From Halosimplex halophilum (lineage in GTDB: Archaea; Halobacteriota; Halobacteria; Halobacteriales; Haloarculaceae): a stretch of DNA of 64,000 nt. This document shows positions 24,878 through 32,857 of the stretch, in pieces. Below the pieces are notes generated by a model. The model worked only from the letters and a program-made list of their open reading frames with translations, made no database searches and was not told the origin of the DNA. Positions within the stretch are counted from its first letter, which is position 1; each line of letters opens with the position of its first letter. The DNA lies in NCBI RefSeq assembly GCF_004698125.1, contig NZ_ML214298.1, forward strand, positions 434,001-498,000, given 5' to 3'. The position numbers were made by a program, and so were the translations under genes.

Positions 24878-25576
24878 TCAGCCGACCCGTTCTACCGACG
24901 CCGGGGCCGGCTCGCCGCCGACCAGCGCCCGCTCGACCGCTCGGACGACCGCGTCCGGGTCGGCCTCGCCCCCCGCCCGCGCGACGCTCCCGACCGTCTC
25001 CGGGTCGAAGGGAACGTCCAGCGCCGCATAGACCGGGTCGAGCACCGACGCGATAGCTTCGTGGTCGCGGACGACGAGCACGCCCGCGACGACGGCCGCG
25101 TCGGCGCGCACCCGCTGGGCCAGGCCGGCGAGTTTCCGCGCCCGACCGCCGCAGTCGGCCTGGACCGAGTGAGTGCCCGGGCAAAAGGAGTCGGCGGGTT
25201 CGCCCTCGCGGGCGTCGACGCCCAGCGAGTCGAGGGCGTCGAGCAGGTCGGCCGTCGCCGCGTCGTAGCGCTCGGTCAACCCCGAACGCGGGTCCGCGAC
25301 CGGCTGCACCCGCGCGAACGCGACCGTCGACCCGGTGTAGGCGACGGCGCGGCCGCCCACCTCGCGCTCGACCGCCGGGAAACCCCGTTCCGCGGCGACC
25401 GCGCGGGCCTCGTCGTACCCCTCCGCCCGGGCGTCGCGGCGACCGAACGCGACCTGTCGGTGGGGCCGCCATACCCGGACCGCGGGTTCGCGCTCGTCGG
25501 CGACCCGTTCGACCAGCCGCTCCGAGACCGCGCGGTCGGCCTCTATGGTGTCGGCGCGGTCGCAGTAGACGCGCAT
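24878..25576 (-). CDS. Lipoate-protein ligase A family protein
   Basis: A 232-residue protein with the biotin/lipoate ligase fold. VEREVGGRAVAYTGSTVAFA matches the conserved RR/GG..Y region, and the lysine in ARKLAGLAQRV fits the catalytic Lys that contacts lipoyl-AMP. It should attach lipoate or octanoate to E2 or GcvH domains. The start at 25576 (MRVYCDRAD) is supported by a minus-strand ggtttttcc box about 27 bp upstream; the longer frame to 25696 looks non-coding. Confidence 0.82.
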   Translation of the reverse strand: MRVYCDRADTIEADRAVSERLVERVADEREPAVRVWRPHRQVAFGRRDARAEGYDEARAVAAERGFPAVEREVGGRAVAYTGSTVAFARVQPVADPRSGLTERYDAATADLLDALDSLGVDAREGEPADSFCPGTHSVQADCGGRARKLAGLAQRVRADAAVVAGVLVVRDHEAIASVLDPVYAALDVPFDPETVGSVARAGGEADPDAVVRAVERALVGGEPAPASVERVG

Positions 25577-25619
25577 GGCGGCATCTGGGGGCGGTCGCGG
25601 AAAAACCATCACGGTCCTC

Positions 25620-26084
25620 TCAGTCCCCGCCGAAGACGCCGTACCACCCGCCGAGAGCGGTGACCACGAGTCCGGCGAAGAAACTGACACCTCCAAGAAT
25701 CAGCGGAGCGTCGACGAAGCCGCCGGTGCCCCGGATCCGGCTGAGACGGTACCACGTCGGGCCGTCGCGCACGTAGACCGCCTCGGGCGAGGACTCCAGC
25801 GCCGGGTACAGCGTCTCGTCGATCGCCGCCGTGCGGGTCTGAACGGCCTCGCCTCCGTCTCCGGCGCCGGCCTCCCGGATCTCCGCGACGACGGCGTCGG
25901 GGACCGCCGAGGCGTTCACCGTCGTCGGACTGTCCCACGACGCGTTCTCCGGCGGCGGCTCGTCGGTCCAGACCTGGAAGCTGACCGGGTCGCCGTCGGG
26001 CGCCCGGAACTGGGCGAGCGCCGGGACCGCCATCAGTCCCACGCCGAGGAGGACCGCCACGAGGGCGGTGGTGCGCCGGTCCAT
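25620..26084 (-). CDS. Secreted protein with C-terminal membrane anchor
   Basis: A 154-residue protein with a Sec-type signal peptide (ALVAVLLGVGLMAVPALA), an extracellular acidic domain of about 95 residues and a C-terminal membrane helix (LILGGVSFFAGLVVTALGGW). No cysteine and no known motif. A second in-frame ATG lies at 26111, so the start is uncertain by nine residues. Function unknown. It diverges from the M23-like gene, with starts 53 bp apart. Confidence 0.65.
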   Translation of the reverse strand: MDRRTTALVAVLLGVGLMAVPALAQFRAPDGDPVSFQVWTDEPPPENASWDSPTTVNASAVPDAVVAEIREAGAGDGGEAVQTRTAAIDETLYPALESSPEAVYVRDGPTWYRLSRIRGTGGFVDAPLILGGVSFFAGLVVTALGGWYGVFGGD

Positions 26085-26136
26085 TGCCGAGTGTGGAAGC
26101 GCGACTGTCATGTGTCTTCTCCCCTAACCGCCGCCG

Positions 26137-27057
26137 ATGCCCGTCACGCTGTCCGCCGGGTCGCTCGCGCCCTTCCGGCGGGTCACCCTCTACAACTCCC
26201 CGTTCGCCGCCCACGACCGCGGCTGCGCCGTCGACCTCTACCCCGGCGACGCCGACGGCGACGCCCTCCGGCCGAACCCCGAGGATGGCCCCGCCGTTGA
26301 CGCGCCCTCGCCCGTGGCCGGCGAGGTGGTCGAGACGCGGACCGTGCGGGCGCCCTCGCAGCCCTACGCGGCCGACGATGACCACCTGATCCTCGTCGAC
26401 ACCGGGGAGCGCGTCGCCCGACTCCTGCACGTCGAGCCCGCGGTGTCGGCGGGCGACTCCGTCGCGGTGGGCGACTCGCTCGGGCGGCTCGTCCGCGCCG
26501 GCTTCTTCGCGCCGTGGGTCGCCAACCACCTCCACCTCGGCTTCCGCGAGTACGGCGCGGACCACCACCGCGCCGCGGGGTCGCTTCCCCTGGAACTCGG
26601 CCCCGACGTGGCGGTCGACGCGCTCCGGTGGGACGGGACCGGGACCGTGGTCGCCGCCGGGGAGACCTACGCCGTCCTCGACCGGCCCGCCCATCCGGCG
26701 CCCGGCGAGCGCTTCGCCGGGTTCGTCGCGACCGACGCCGCGGGCGAGCCGCTGGGCGTCCTCGACGGCGGCCTCCCCCACTACGACTGCGGCGGGCTGC
26801 TCCGCGCTCTCGACGCGACCGGCGAGGCCGGGCGTGGTGATACCACCGACGCGTTCCTCTGCGGCAAGCGCGTCGGGCACGCCGACGGCCGGGACGTGAC
26901 CTGGACCGACCCGACAGTGCTGGCGAACGGCGAGCCGGTCCGGGGGATCGCGCTCGCGCTCGGTCGCGACCACGCGGGCGTCAAACTCGTCGGCGAGGGG
27001 ATCGACCTGCCGGTCGGGACCGAGGTGACAGTCGAGATCCGGACGGACAGCCGGTGA
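26137..27057 (+). CDS. M23-like (lysostaphin-fold) protein of unknown role
   Basis: A 306-residue soluble protein. The first 150 residues resemble the M23/LytM beta fold. HDRGCAVDLYPGD supplies a His and Asp like the first zinc ligands, the core has SPVAGEVVET and HVEPAVSAGDSVAVGDSLG, and NHLHLGFRE matches the HxH motif. The second half is a different beta domain. There is no signal peptide. Archaea lack murein, so a peptidoglycan role is excluded; it may bind metal or process another peptide. The assignment rests on motif spacing only. Confidence 0.6.
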   Translation: MPVTLSAGSLAPFRRVTLYNSPFAAHDRGCAVDLYPGDADGDALRPNPEDGPAVDAPSPVAGEVVETRTVRAPSQPYAADDDHLILVDTGERVARLLHVEPAVSAGDSVAVGDSLGRLVRAGFFAPWVANHLHLGFREYGADHHRAAGSLPLELGPDVAVDALRWDGTGTVVAAGETYAVLDRPAHPAPGERFAGFVATDAAGEPLGVLDGGLPHYDCGGLLRALDATGEAGRGDTTDAFLCGKRVGHADGRDVTWTDPTVLANGEPVRGIALALGRDHAGVKLVGEGIDLPVGTEVTVEIRTDSR

Positions 27058-27084
27058 TCGACCCCGCTGGTCAGTCCTCGTCGG

Positions 27085-27576
27085 TCAGTCCCCGTATCGC
27101 TCGCGGTGCTCCCGCTTCGCCCGCTCGTAGGCCTCGTCGTCGCGGACGCGGTCGAGGTACTCCCGGTAGACCAGCGCTATCTCGCGTTTCTCCGCGTCGT
27201 ACCACTCCTCGGGCTCCCGCTCGACGCGTTCGCCGTCGTCGGTGGTCCGGTACTTGTTCCCGCCGGGGTACTTCGCGTAGCGCATCGCCCGCGTCCACCC
27301 CATCTGGAGGTACTTGCGAGCCATGTCCATCCCGACGAACTCGTCTGTCTCGCGGTACTCCCGGTATCGTTCGTAGATCGCTTCGGCGCCGTCCTCGGCC
27401 TCTTCCAGCGTCGCGATCCCCCACTCGGGCAGGAGTTCGCTCTTGTACGGCTCGATCTTGAACGCGCCGCGCTCGTCGGGCGTGTGGCGGTACCGCTCGG
27501 GGTGGGCCCGGAAGTCGAGGTCGTACTCCGGGCCGTCCGCCACTTCGGAGACCTCGCCGCGGACGGGGTCGCTCAT
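27085..27576 (-). CDS. DUF4385 family protein
   Basis: A 163-residue protein matching DUF4385, with the characteristic YDLDFRAHPERYR, IEPYKSELLPEW and FVGMDMARKYLQMGWTRAMR segments. It is soluble, rich in aromatic and charged residues, and of unknown function. Its ATG overlaps the TGA of the upstream GNAT by four bases, so it is the last gene of a three-gene operon. Confidence 0.82.
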   Translation of the reverse strand: MSDPVRGEVSEVADGPEYDLDFRAHPERYRHTPDERGAFKIEPYKSELLPEWGIATLEEAEDGAEAIYERYREYRETDEFVGMDMARKYLQMGWTRAMRYAKYPGGNKYRTTDDGERVEREPEEWYDAEKREIALVYREYLDRVRDDEAYERAKREHRERYGD

Positions 27577-28115
27577 CGGGTCTCCCCCAGCGCCTTCTCG
27601 AACCGGAGCAGTTCGTACTCGCCCTCGGTCCGGTGGTCGGTGCCCTGGTAGCCCCGCGCCCGGTAGAACCGGACCGCCGACCGCTGGCGCTGGGCGGTCC
27701 ACAGGAAGACGCGGTCCAGCCCGCGCTCGCGGGCGGCGTCCTCCAGCCCCGCGACGATCTGGCCGCCGAACCCCTCGCGCTGGCGGTCCGGGGCGACCGC
27801 GATCCGCAGGAGTTCGCCCGCACCCTCGGGGATCTCTTCCCCGTCGACGGCGAGTCCGCCCATCGCGACGACCTCGCCGCCGGCGTCGCCGCCCGGATCT
27901 CGTCCGCCGACCTCGACCACGAGGAACTCCCCGCCGGTGTCGAGGTAGTTCCCCCTCACGTCACGGATGTCGTCGCTGTGGGGCACGTCCTCGGGATCCG
28001 AGCCGGCCGCCCGGAGCGCCGTCCGGTGGAGGTCCCAGACCGCGTCGCGGTCGCGGGGCTCGTAGCGGCGGAGCGTCGCCGACGACGCGTCGCCGGCGGG
28101 ACGGTCCCCGTCCAT
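27573..28115 (-). CDS. GNAT family N-acetyltransferase
   Basis: A 180-residue acetyltransferase. The acetyl-CoA motif is LLRIAVAPDRQREGFGGQIV at about residues 108-127, followed by the helix GLEDAARERGL and the strand AVRFYRARGY. It is a paralogue of the GNAT at 8881-9390, with shared LRRYEP, AVWDLH, YLDTGGEFLV and VVAMGG segments. Its ATG overlaps the upstream isochorismatase stop by one base, and its stop overlaps the downstream start, so translation is coupled. Substrate unknown. Confidence 0.88.
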   Translation of the reverse strand: MDGDRPAGDASSATLRRYEPRDRDAVWDLHRTALRAAGSDPEDVPHSDDIRDVRGNYLDTGGEFLVVEVGGRDPGGDAGGEVVAMGGLAVDGEEIPEGAGELLRIAVAPDRQREGFGGQIVAGLEDAARERGLDRVFLWTAQRQRSAVRFYRARGYQGTDHRTEGEYELLRFEKALGETR

Positions 28116-28687
28116 CAGACGAACTCGACGTCGTCGAGCGGCGTCACCTCGCCGAACAGGAAGTCGGCGTGCTCCAGCGCGTACTCGCGGTGGTCCTCCT
28201 CGATGCAGCCCACCGCGTCCTCCAGGAGGACGGGCCGGTAGTCCCGGAGCCCGGCGCTGGAGGCGGTGTGGAGCACGCAGACGTTCGCCAGCGTCCCGCA
28301 GATCACCAGGTCGTCGATGTCGTGGGCGTCCAGCCACCCTTCCAGTTGCGTCTCGTAGAAGGCGTCGTACGTGTGTTTCACGACGATCAGGTCCTCGTCG
28401 GCGGGGTCGAGTTCCTCGACGATCTCCGCCTCCCAGGAGTCTTCGAGGACGTGCTCGCCCCAGCGCTCGAACTCGTCGTAGTAGTGGGCGTCCTCGAACT
28501 GCTCGGGCGGGTGTACGTCGCGGGTCCAGACGACCGCGGCGCCCGCCTCGCGGGCCTTCGCGACCGCCTCGCCCACGGGGTCGATGGCCGCCTCGCTGCC
28601 CGGTGCGTAGAGGCTGCCGTCGGGGTGGCAGAAGCCGTTCTGCATGTCCACCACGACGACCGCCGCGCTGTCGGCGTCGACTCGCAT
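28115..28687 (-). CDS. Isochorismatase-family cysteine hydrolase
   Basis: A 190-residue hydrolase with the catalytic triad of the nicotinamidase/isochorismatase group: Asp in VVVDMQNGF, Lys in VVKHTYDAF, and Cys in GTLANVCVLHTA after the usual cis-peptide region. It may be a nicotinamidase, an N-carbamoyl hydrolase or an isochorismatase; the metal-binding pattern DVHPPEQF is of the nicotinamidase type. It is the first gene of an operon with a GNAT and a DUF4385 protein. Minus-strand gcttttgc at about 28710-28717 supports the ATG at 28687. Confidence 0.85.
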   Translation of the reverse strand: MRVDADSAAVVVVDMQNGFCHPDGSLYAPGSEAAIDPVGEAVAKAREAGAAVVWTRDVHPPEQFEDAHYYDEFERWGEHVLEDSWEAEIVEELDPADEDLIVVKHTYDAFYETQLEGWLDAHDIDDLVICGTLANVCVLHTASSAGLRDYRPVLLEDAVGCIEEDHREYALEHADFLFGEVTPLDDVEFV

Positions 28688-28766
28688 GAGCGGTCGTTGG
28701 GACGGCCGAAGCAAAAGCCCTGCTGGGTGGACCGCGATACCGGGCGGACCGCAACCGCGCCCGATT

Positions 28767-29028
28767 CGACCACACTCGACGGTGTGCGCTGAAAGCCCTC
28801 GGCGCGCTCGCTAGCAGTGATCACGACCGCACTCGACGGTGAGCGGTGAAAGCCCTCGGCGCGCTCGCGGTCGCTGAGCGGGATATCCGCGCTCTCCGCA
28901 CCGCCCGCGCGGATAGTGCCCGCTCAGGCGACTGAAGTGAACGCGAGCGCGCCTCGCCCGTTCAGTCCGCCAGGGACAGCACCGCCCCGCACAGCACCGC
29001 AGACAGCCACGAGCCTCCCCAGCCGATT
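28767..29028 (-). repeat. Two-hairpin element with 57-bp repeats, copy B
   Basis: Read on the minus strand, this matches copy A at 8427-8710 closely, with only scattered substitutions in the hairpin part. Hairpin 2 lies at 28875-28926 (outer TGAGCGGG/CCCGCTCA, inner TATCCGCGC/GCGCGGATA) and hairpin 1 follows with GACTGAA/TTCAGTC. The tandem part has one full 57-bp unit and one partial unit. It is oriented towards the isochorismatase-GNAT operon, as copy A is towards its GNAT gene. Homology begins at the sequence AATCGGCTGGGGAGG, as in copy A. Confidence 0.8.
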
Positions 29029-29048
29029 CGCTCACTCGCTCATCCACC

Positions 29049-29131
29049 GTCAGAACGCTCTGACGAGCCTTCGATCGCAGGCTCGCGAAGACCTCGTGCG
29101 GCTACGGTCGCGCGCTCCAGCGCGCGCCGAC
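29049..29131 (-). repeat. Cluster of short perfect hairpins beside copy B
   Basis: Three small inverted repeats lie in a row: GTCAGA/TCTGAC at 29049-29064, GAGCCT/AGGCTC at 29065-29084, and CGCGCGCT/AGCGCGCG at about 29109-29126. No gene is seen between 29029 and 29222. The hairpins abut the outer edge of copy B and may belong to the same unit; the flank of copy A has different GC-rich palindromes. Confidence 0.45.
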
Positions 29132-29222
29132 CGCACCGCGACCGCGCCGGCAGCTACTGCGCGAAACTCGGGGAGCGGTCGCTACGGGCGGGAGAAACGC
29201 GGAGAAGTGTGTTTCGCGGGCG

Positions 29223-29399
29223 TTACGCCGGCGACCAGCCGCATACCGAGCACTCTGTGGCGGCCGAGTCGTGTAGTCCCCCGCAGTCGGGGCACTGCTT
29301 CTTGTTGTAGTTCTCCTCCCAGCCCGCCTCCTCGACGTCGTGTCCGCGGTCGGTCAGGAACTCGTCGAACATGTCGTCGGTGCTCGGTGCGGACGCCAT
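29223..29399 (-). CDS. HVO_0416-family zinc finger protein
   Basis: A 58-residue protein with two zinc knuckles, CPDCGG and CSVCGW, in the C-terminal half (CxxC-x10-CxxC) and an acidic N-terminus MFDEFLTDRGHDVEE. This matches the haloarchaeal HVO_0416-type small zinc finger family. Partner unknown. The minus-strand box acctatatgg at 29424-29433 is centred 28-29 bp before the ATG at 29399, so the nine extra N-terminal residues of the longer frame are unlikely. Confidence 0.85.
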   Translation of the reverse strand: MASAPSTDDMFDEFLTDRGHDVEEAGWEENYNKKQCPDCGGLHDSAATECSVCGWSPA

Positions 29400-29594
29400 A
29401 CATGCTACGGTATACCACACCACCATATAGGTCTATTGGTATGCGAAACCTTTGCACACGAACTGCGGGACGGACCCGGGATCGCGCGGCCGGACGGTTC
29501 CGGGGGAGAAACGCTCTCTGGGGCGATATCCGGTCGTGGGACGGGGATCGAACGAACCCAAGGACATATACCACCGTTGACCGATACACCGGCC

Positions 29595-30923
29595 ATGGCA
29601 CGGAACCGGGCGAGCCGCCGTCGGTTCCTGGCGGCCGTGCTGGGCGCGTCGACGGTCGGGCTCAGCGGCTGCGGATCCGACGGCGGCGGGACGCCGACAC
29701 CGGGGGACTCGGCCACGGAGACGCCGAGTGACGCACTGCTGGAGACGACGACACCGAGCGAGACGCCGACGCCGAGCGACACGCCGACCGCGACGCCGGA
29801 GGCGACCGCGACGCCGACCGAGACGCCGGCGTCGACGGGGACGGCGACGGCGACGCCGGGCGGGTCCGACCTCGCGTCGTGGCCGGCGTTCATGCGCAAC
29901 GGCGAGCACTGGGGCCACCACCCCGACGCCGCGGGGCCCCACGAGGGCGTCACGGTCGACTGGCAGAAAGAGTTCGACCAGGACTCCGTGAACGCGACGC
30001 CGGTCCTGGCCGACGGGACGCTGTACGTCGGCGCGGGCGGAGCCGGCGACAACACCGGGTCGTTCCACGCGCTGGACCCCGTGACGGGCGAGACGAAGTG
30101 GTCGCGGGACACGGCCCGGCCGGTCACCAGCGCCGCGGCGGTCGACCGCGGACTGGTCTACGTCGGGACGACCGGCGGCGTGTTCTACGCCCTGCACGTC
30201 GACGACGGCTCGGTGTTCTGGGAGTGGGACCCCGGGTCGACGGAGGACTACACCGCGCCGGTCGTCGACGGCCGGGCCGTCTACGTCGGGTCGACCGGCA
30301 GCCGCGCCTACCGGTTCGACGCCCTCGACGGCGGCCAGGAGTGGAACCAGGACACCTACGGCGCGATCACCGCCTCGCCCGTCTACGCCGACGGCGTGGT
30401 CTACGCGCCCAGCGCCGACCACGAGCTGTACGCGGTCACCGCCTCGGGGAGCCTGGAGTGGACGGTGGACCTCGGCGGGAGCGTCAACGGCGTCGCCCAC
30501 CGGCGGCGCCGGCTGTTCGTCACCAGCGAGAGCAACACCATCGCGCAGGTCAACGTCCGCGGCGACACCGTGTGGGAGACCTCGCGGGGCGACGCGTTCG
30601 CCGCGACGCCGGCGGTGACCGGCGAGCGGGTGTTCGCGGGCACCCGCGGCGGGACGCTGTTCGCCTTCGACGCGGACGACGGCCGGGAGCTGTGGCGGTT
30701 CACCGACCCGGACGACGGCGTCACCGCCCCGCCGGTCGTCGCCGACGGCACCGTCTACGTCGGCTCCCGCGACGACAGCGTCTACGCCCTCAGCGCCGAC
30801 ACCGGCGACCTGGAGTGGTCGTTCGCCACGGGCAACAACATCGAGACGGCCGCGCCGATCGTCGCCGGCGGCCGCGTCTACATCGCCAGCCAGGACGGCG
30901 TCCTCTACGCGCTGAGCGAGTAG
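29595..30923 (+). CDS. PQQ-type beta-propeller lipoprotein (BamB-like)
   Basis: A 442-residue secreted protein. SRRRFLAAVLGASTVGLSGC gives a Tat twin arginine and a lipobox Cys at about residue 27. A Thr/Pro/Glu linker of about 60 residues, encoded by a six-base-like repeat, leads to an eight-bladed-type propeller. Its repeated blades are of the form DGTLYVGAG, GLVYVGTTGG, RAVYVGSTGS and GTVYVGSRDDSVYAL. No PQQ-dehydrogenase catalytic residues are evident, so it is probably a scaffold or binding protein at the cell surface. TATA-like acatatacc lies at 29565-29573. Confidence 0.88.
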   Translation: MARNRASRRRFLAAVLGASTVGLSGCGSDGGGTPTPGDSATETPSDALLETTTPSETPTPSDTPTATPEATATPTETPASTGTATATPGGSDLASWPAFMRNGEHWGHHPDAAGPHEGVTVDWQKEFDQDSVNATPVLADGTLYVGAGGAGDNTGSFHALDPVTGETKWSRDTARPVTSAAAVDRGLVYVGTTGGVFYALHVDDGSVFWEWDPGSTEDYTAPVVDGRAVYVGSTGSRAYRFDALDGGQEWNQDTYGAITASPVYADGVVYAPSADHELYAVTASGSLEWTVDLGGSVNGVAHRRRRLFVTSESNTIAQVNVRGDTVWETSRGDAFAATPAVTGERVFAGTRGGTLFAFDADDGRELWRFTDPDDGVTAPPVVADGTVYVGSRDDSVYALSADTGDLEWSFATGNNIETAAPIVAGGRVYIASQDGVLYALSE

Positions 30924-30964
30924 CTCGTGGCGGTCCGGGAATTCTTCGGTCCCGCTTCGACCGG

Positions 30965-31312
30965 TCACCACACCGCCGCCGCGACGGTCGACCCGACCCA
31001 GACGGCCGCGAGCGCGCCGCCCAGGTTGACCGCCGCGCTGGCCAGCGCCCGGCGGCGCTCGCCGGTCTCGAACAGCCGCACCGTCTCGAAGGCGAACGTC
31101 GAGAACGTCGTGAACGCCCCGCAGAAACCGGTCCCGAGCGCGAGCGCCGCGCCCTCGCCGACCGGGGCCGCCAGCACCGCGCCGAGCGCGAGGCTCCCGA
31201 GGACGTTCACCGCCAGCGTGTCGCCGGTGCGGGCGTCGACCCGCTCGCCGAGCAGGTGACGGGCGAGCGCGCCGGCGACCCCGCCGAGACCGACGAACAG
31301 GAGGGGAGTCAC
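30965..31312 (-). CDS. crcB: CrcB/FluC fluoride channel subunit
   Basis: A 115-residue four-helix protein with the family motifs GALARHLLG, NVLGSLALG and GFCGAFTTFSTF. FluC dimers export fluoride. I take the GTG at 31312 as the start because it overlaps the upstream gene's TGA in a GTGA quartet; another GTG at 31321 would add three residues. With the next gene it probably forms a heterodimeric channel, as in organisms that have paired short CrcB genes. Confidence 0.88.
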   Translation of the reverse strand: MTPLLFVGLGGVAGALARHLLGERVDARTGDTLAVNVLGSLALGAVLAAPVGEGAALALGTGFCGAFTTFSTFAFETVRLFETGERRRALASAAVNLGGALAAVWVGSTVAAAVW

Positions 31313-31701
31313 GACACCCACCTCGCGACCCGGCGACCGCAGAGCACGCCCGCGATCCCGACCGCGTAGTTCGCGGCGACGTTCGCCGCCGCCAGCGTCG
31401 GCCCGCCCGTCCCGGCCAGCGCCGTCGTCTCGGCGGCGAAGGCGCTGTAGGTCGTGAACGACGAGAGGAAGCCGGTGCCGACGACCAGCCGCGTCTCCGC
31501 GCTCACGGCGTCGGCGAAGCGGCGCTCGTACAGCAGGACGCCCAGCGCGAGACTCCCCAGCCCGTTCGCGGCCAGGGTCCCCCAGGGGAAGGCGCCGGGG
31601 AGCGCGAGCGCCACCGCGTACCGCAGCGCCGCGCCCGCGAATCCGCCGACGGCGACGAGCGCGAGCGGCTCCAGCCGGGTCGGCGCGCGGTCCTCTGCCA
31701 T
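31309..31701 (-). CDS. crcB: CrcB/FluC fluoride channel subunit
   Basis: A 130-residue four-helix protein with GGFAGAALRYAVA, AANGLGSLALGVLL and GTGFLSSFTTYSAF, matching CrcB/FluC. It differs from its partner, for example GFLSSFTTYSAF against GFCGAFTTFSTF, so the two are not recent duplicates. It is the upstream gene of the pair and probably carries the operon's promoter. No fluoride riboswitch is visible upstream. Confidence 0.88.
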   Translation of the reverse strand: MAEDRAPTRLEPLALVAVGGFAGAALRYAVALALPGAFPWGTLAANGLGSLALGVLLYERRFADAVSAETRLVVGTGFLSSFTTYSAFAAETTALAGTGGPTLAAANVAANYAVGIAGVLCGRRVARWVS

Positions 31702-31756
31702 TCGCCCGGACCGACCCGCCGCTCGTACTCGTGTGTTTCCGTTCGGGCCGCGCCGG

Positions 31757-32857
31757 TCAGTCGTCCTCCGCCGGGGCCCCGATGTCGGCGCCGTCGGCCT
31801 CGATGGCCCCCATGTCGGGGGCGGTCCGCTCGCCGCGGGCCGACTGGAGCTTGCCGACGGCGACGGCGCAGACGTAGATCGCCACGGCGAAGAGGACGAT
31901 GACTCCGCCGGCCGTGACGCCGCCGTAGTAGGCGGCGGCGATGCCCAGCAACACCGCCAGCTCCGCGAGGACGACCGAGACCACGAGCGACTCCGAGAAG
32001 CTCCGGGACACCTGGGTCGCGCCCGCGACCGGCACCACGAGCATCGCCGCGACGAGGATGACGCCCATGATCTGCATCGCGCCGACGACGACCATCGCCG
32101 TCAGCATCACCATCACGCGGTTGTACCAGTTGACGGGGATGCCCGAGACCTCGGCCGCGGTCTCGTCGAAGGTGACGTACAGCAGCTGGTTGCGCGTGAC
32201 GGCCACCGTGCCGACGATGACGGCGAACAGCACGAGGAGGATCGCCGCGCTCTGGGGCGAGACCGTCGAGAGGTTGCCGAAGAGGAACTGGTCGACGCCG
32301 ACGGCGAGCCCGCCCGCGTTGAGGCTGATCAGCGTTGTCCCCAGCGCGAACCCCGTCGAGAGGACGATGGCCATCGACACGTCGTTGTAGGCGTCGGTGA
32401 CCTCCGAGATGAGTTCGATGCAGAGCGCGGCGATCATCGCCACGACGACCGCGGTGAGGTAGGGCGACACCCCCAGGTCGATGACGGCGTTGAGGAACAG
32501 CCCGACGGCGACGCCGGCGAACCCGGTGTGGGCCAGCGCGTCGCCGATGAGCGCGAGCTGGCGGTGGACGAGGAAGGTGCCGATGAGCGGCGCCATCACG
32601 CCGACGCAGAGCCCGACGAGGACCGCCCGGTGCATGAACCGGTAGCGCGGGTTCAGCATCTCCAGCCCCGTGAAGTAGTACACCCAGTCCATCAGCCAGT
32701 ACCACTGTTCCAGGACCCACAGGAGGACGGCGAAGACGAGCTCGCCGACTGCACCCAGGCCGCTCTGGAGCGGGAGGGCCACCGACGGGATCACCACCGA
32801 CGGGTCCGCGGCGGCGAGGACGGCCGTCAGGAGCGTGGCCGCCACGTCCGCGCTCAT
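31757..32857 (-). CDS. Metal ABC transporter permease (ZnuB/MntB family)
   Basis: A 366-residue permease with about nine membrane helices and the family segments GTFLVHRQLALIGDALAHTG and MQIMGVILVAAMLVVPVA. It forms the membrane channel of a manganese or zinc importer. Its ATG overlaps the ATPase stop codon by four bases. The N-terminal extension of about 70 residues, with PSVALPLQSGLGAVGELVFA, is longer than in bacterial homologues. In Halobacterium the related zurM takes part in Mn(II) uptake, so manganese is as likely as zinc. Confidence 0.9.
   Translation of the reverse strand: MSADVAATLLTAVLAAADPSVVIPSVALPLQSGLGAVGELVFAVLLWVLEQWYWLMDWVYYFTGLEMLNPRYRFMHRAVLVGLCVGVMAPLIGTFLVHRQLALIGDALAHTGFAGVAVGLFLNAVIDLGVSPYLTAVVVAMIAALCIELISEVTDAYNDVSMAIVLSTGFALGTTLISLNAGGLAVGVDQFLFGNLSTVSPQSAAILLVLFAVIVGTVAVTRNQLLYVTFDETAAEVSGIPVNWYNRVMVMLTAMVVVGAMQIMGVILVAAMLVVPVAGATQVSRSFSESLVVSVVLAELAVLLGIAAAYYGGVTAGGVIVLFAVAIYVCAVAVGKLQSARGERTAPDMGAIEADGADIGAPAEDD

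Noticed and set aside
31309-31701. The two crcB genes as one duplicated or broken gene
   Set aside because: Both are full length with all family motifs and differ clearly, which matches the known heterodimeric arrangement.
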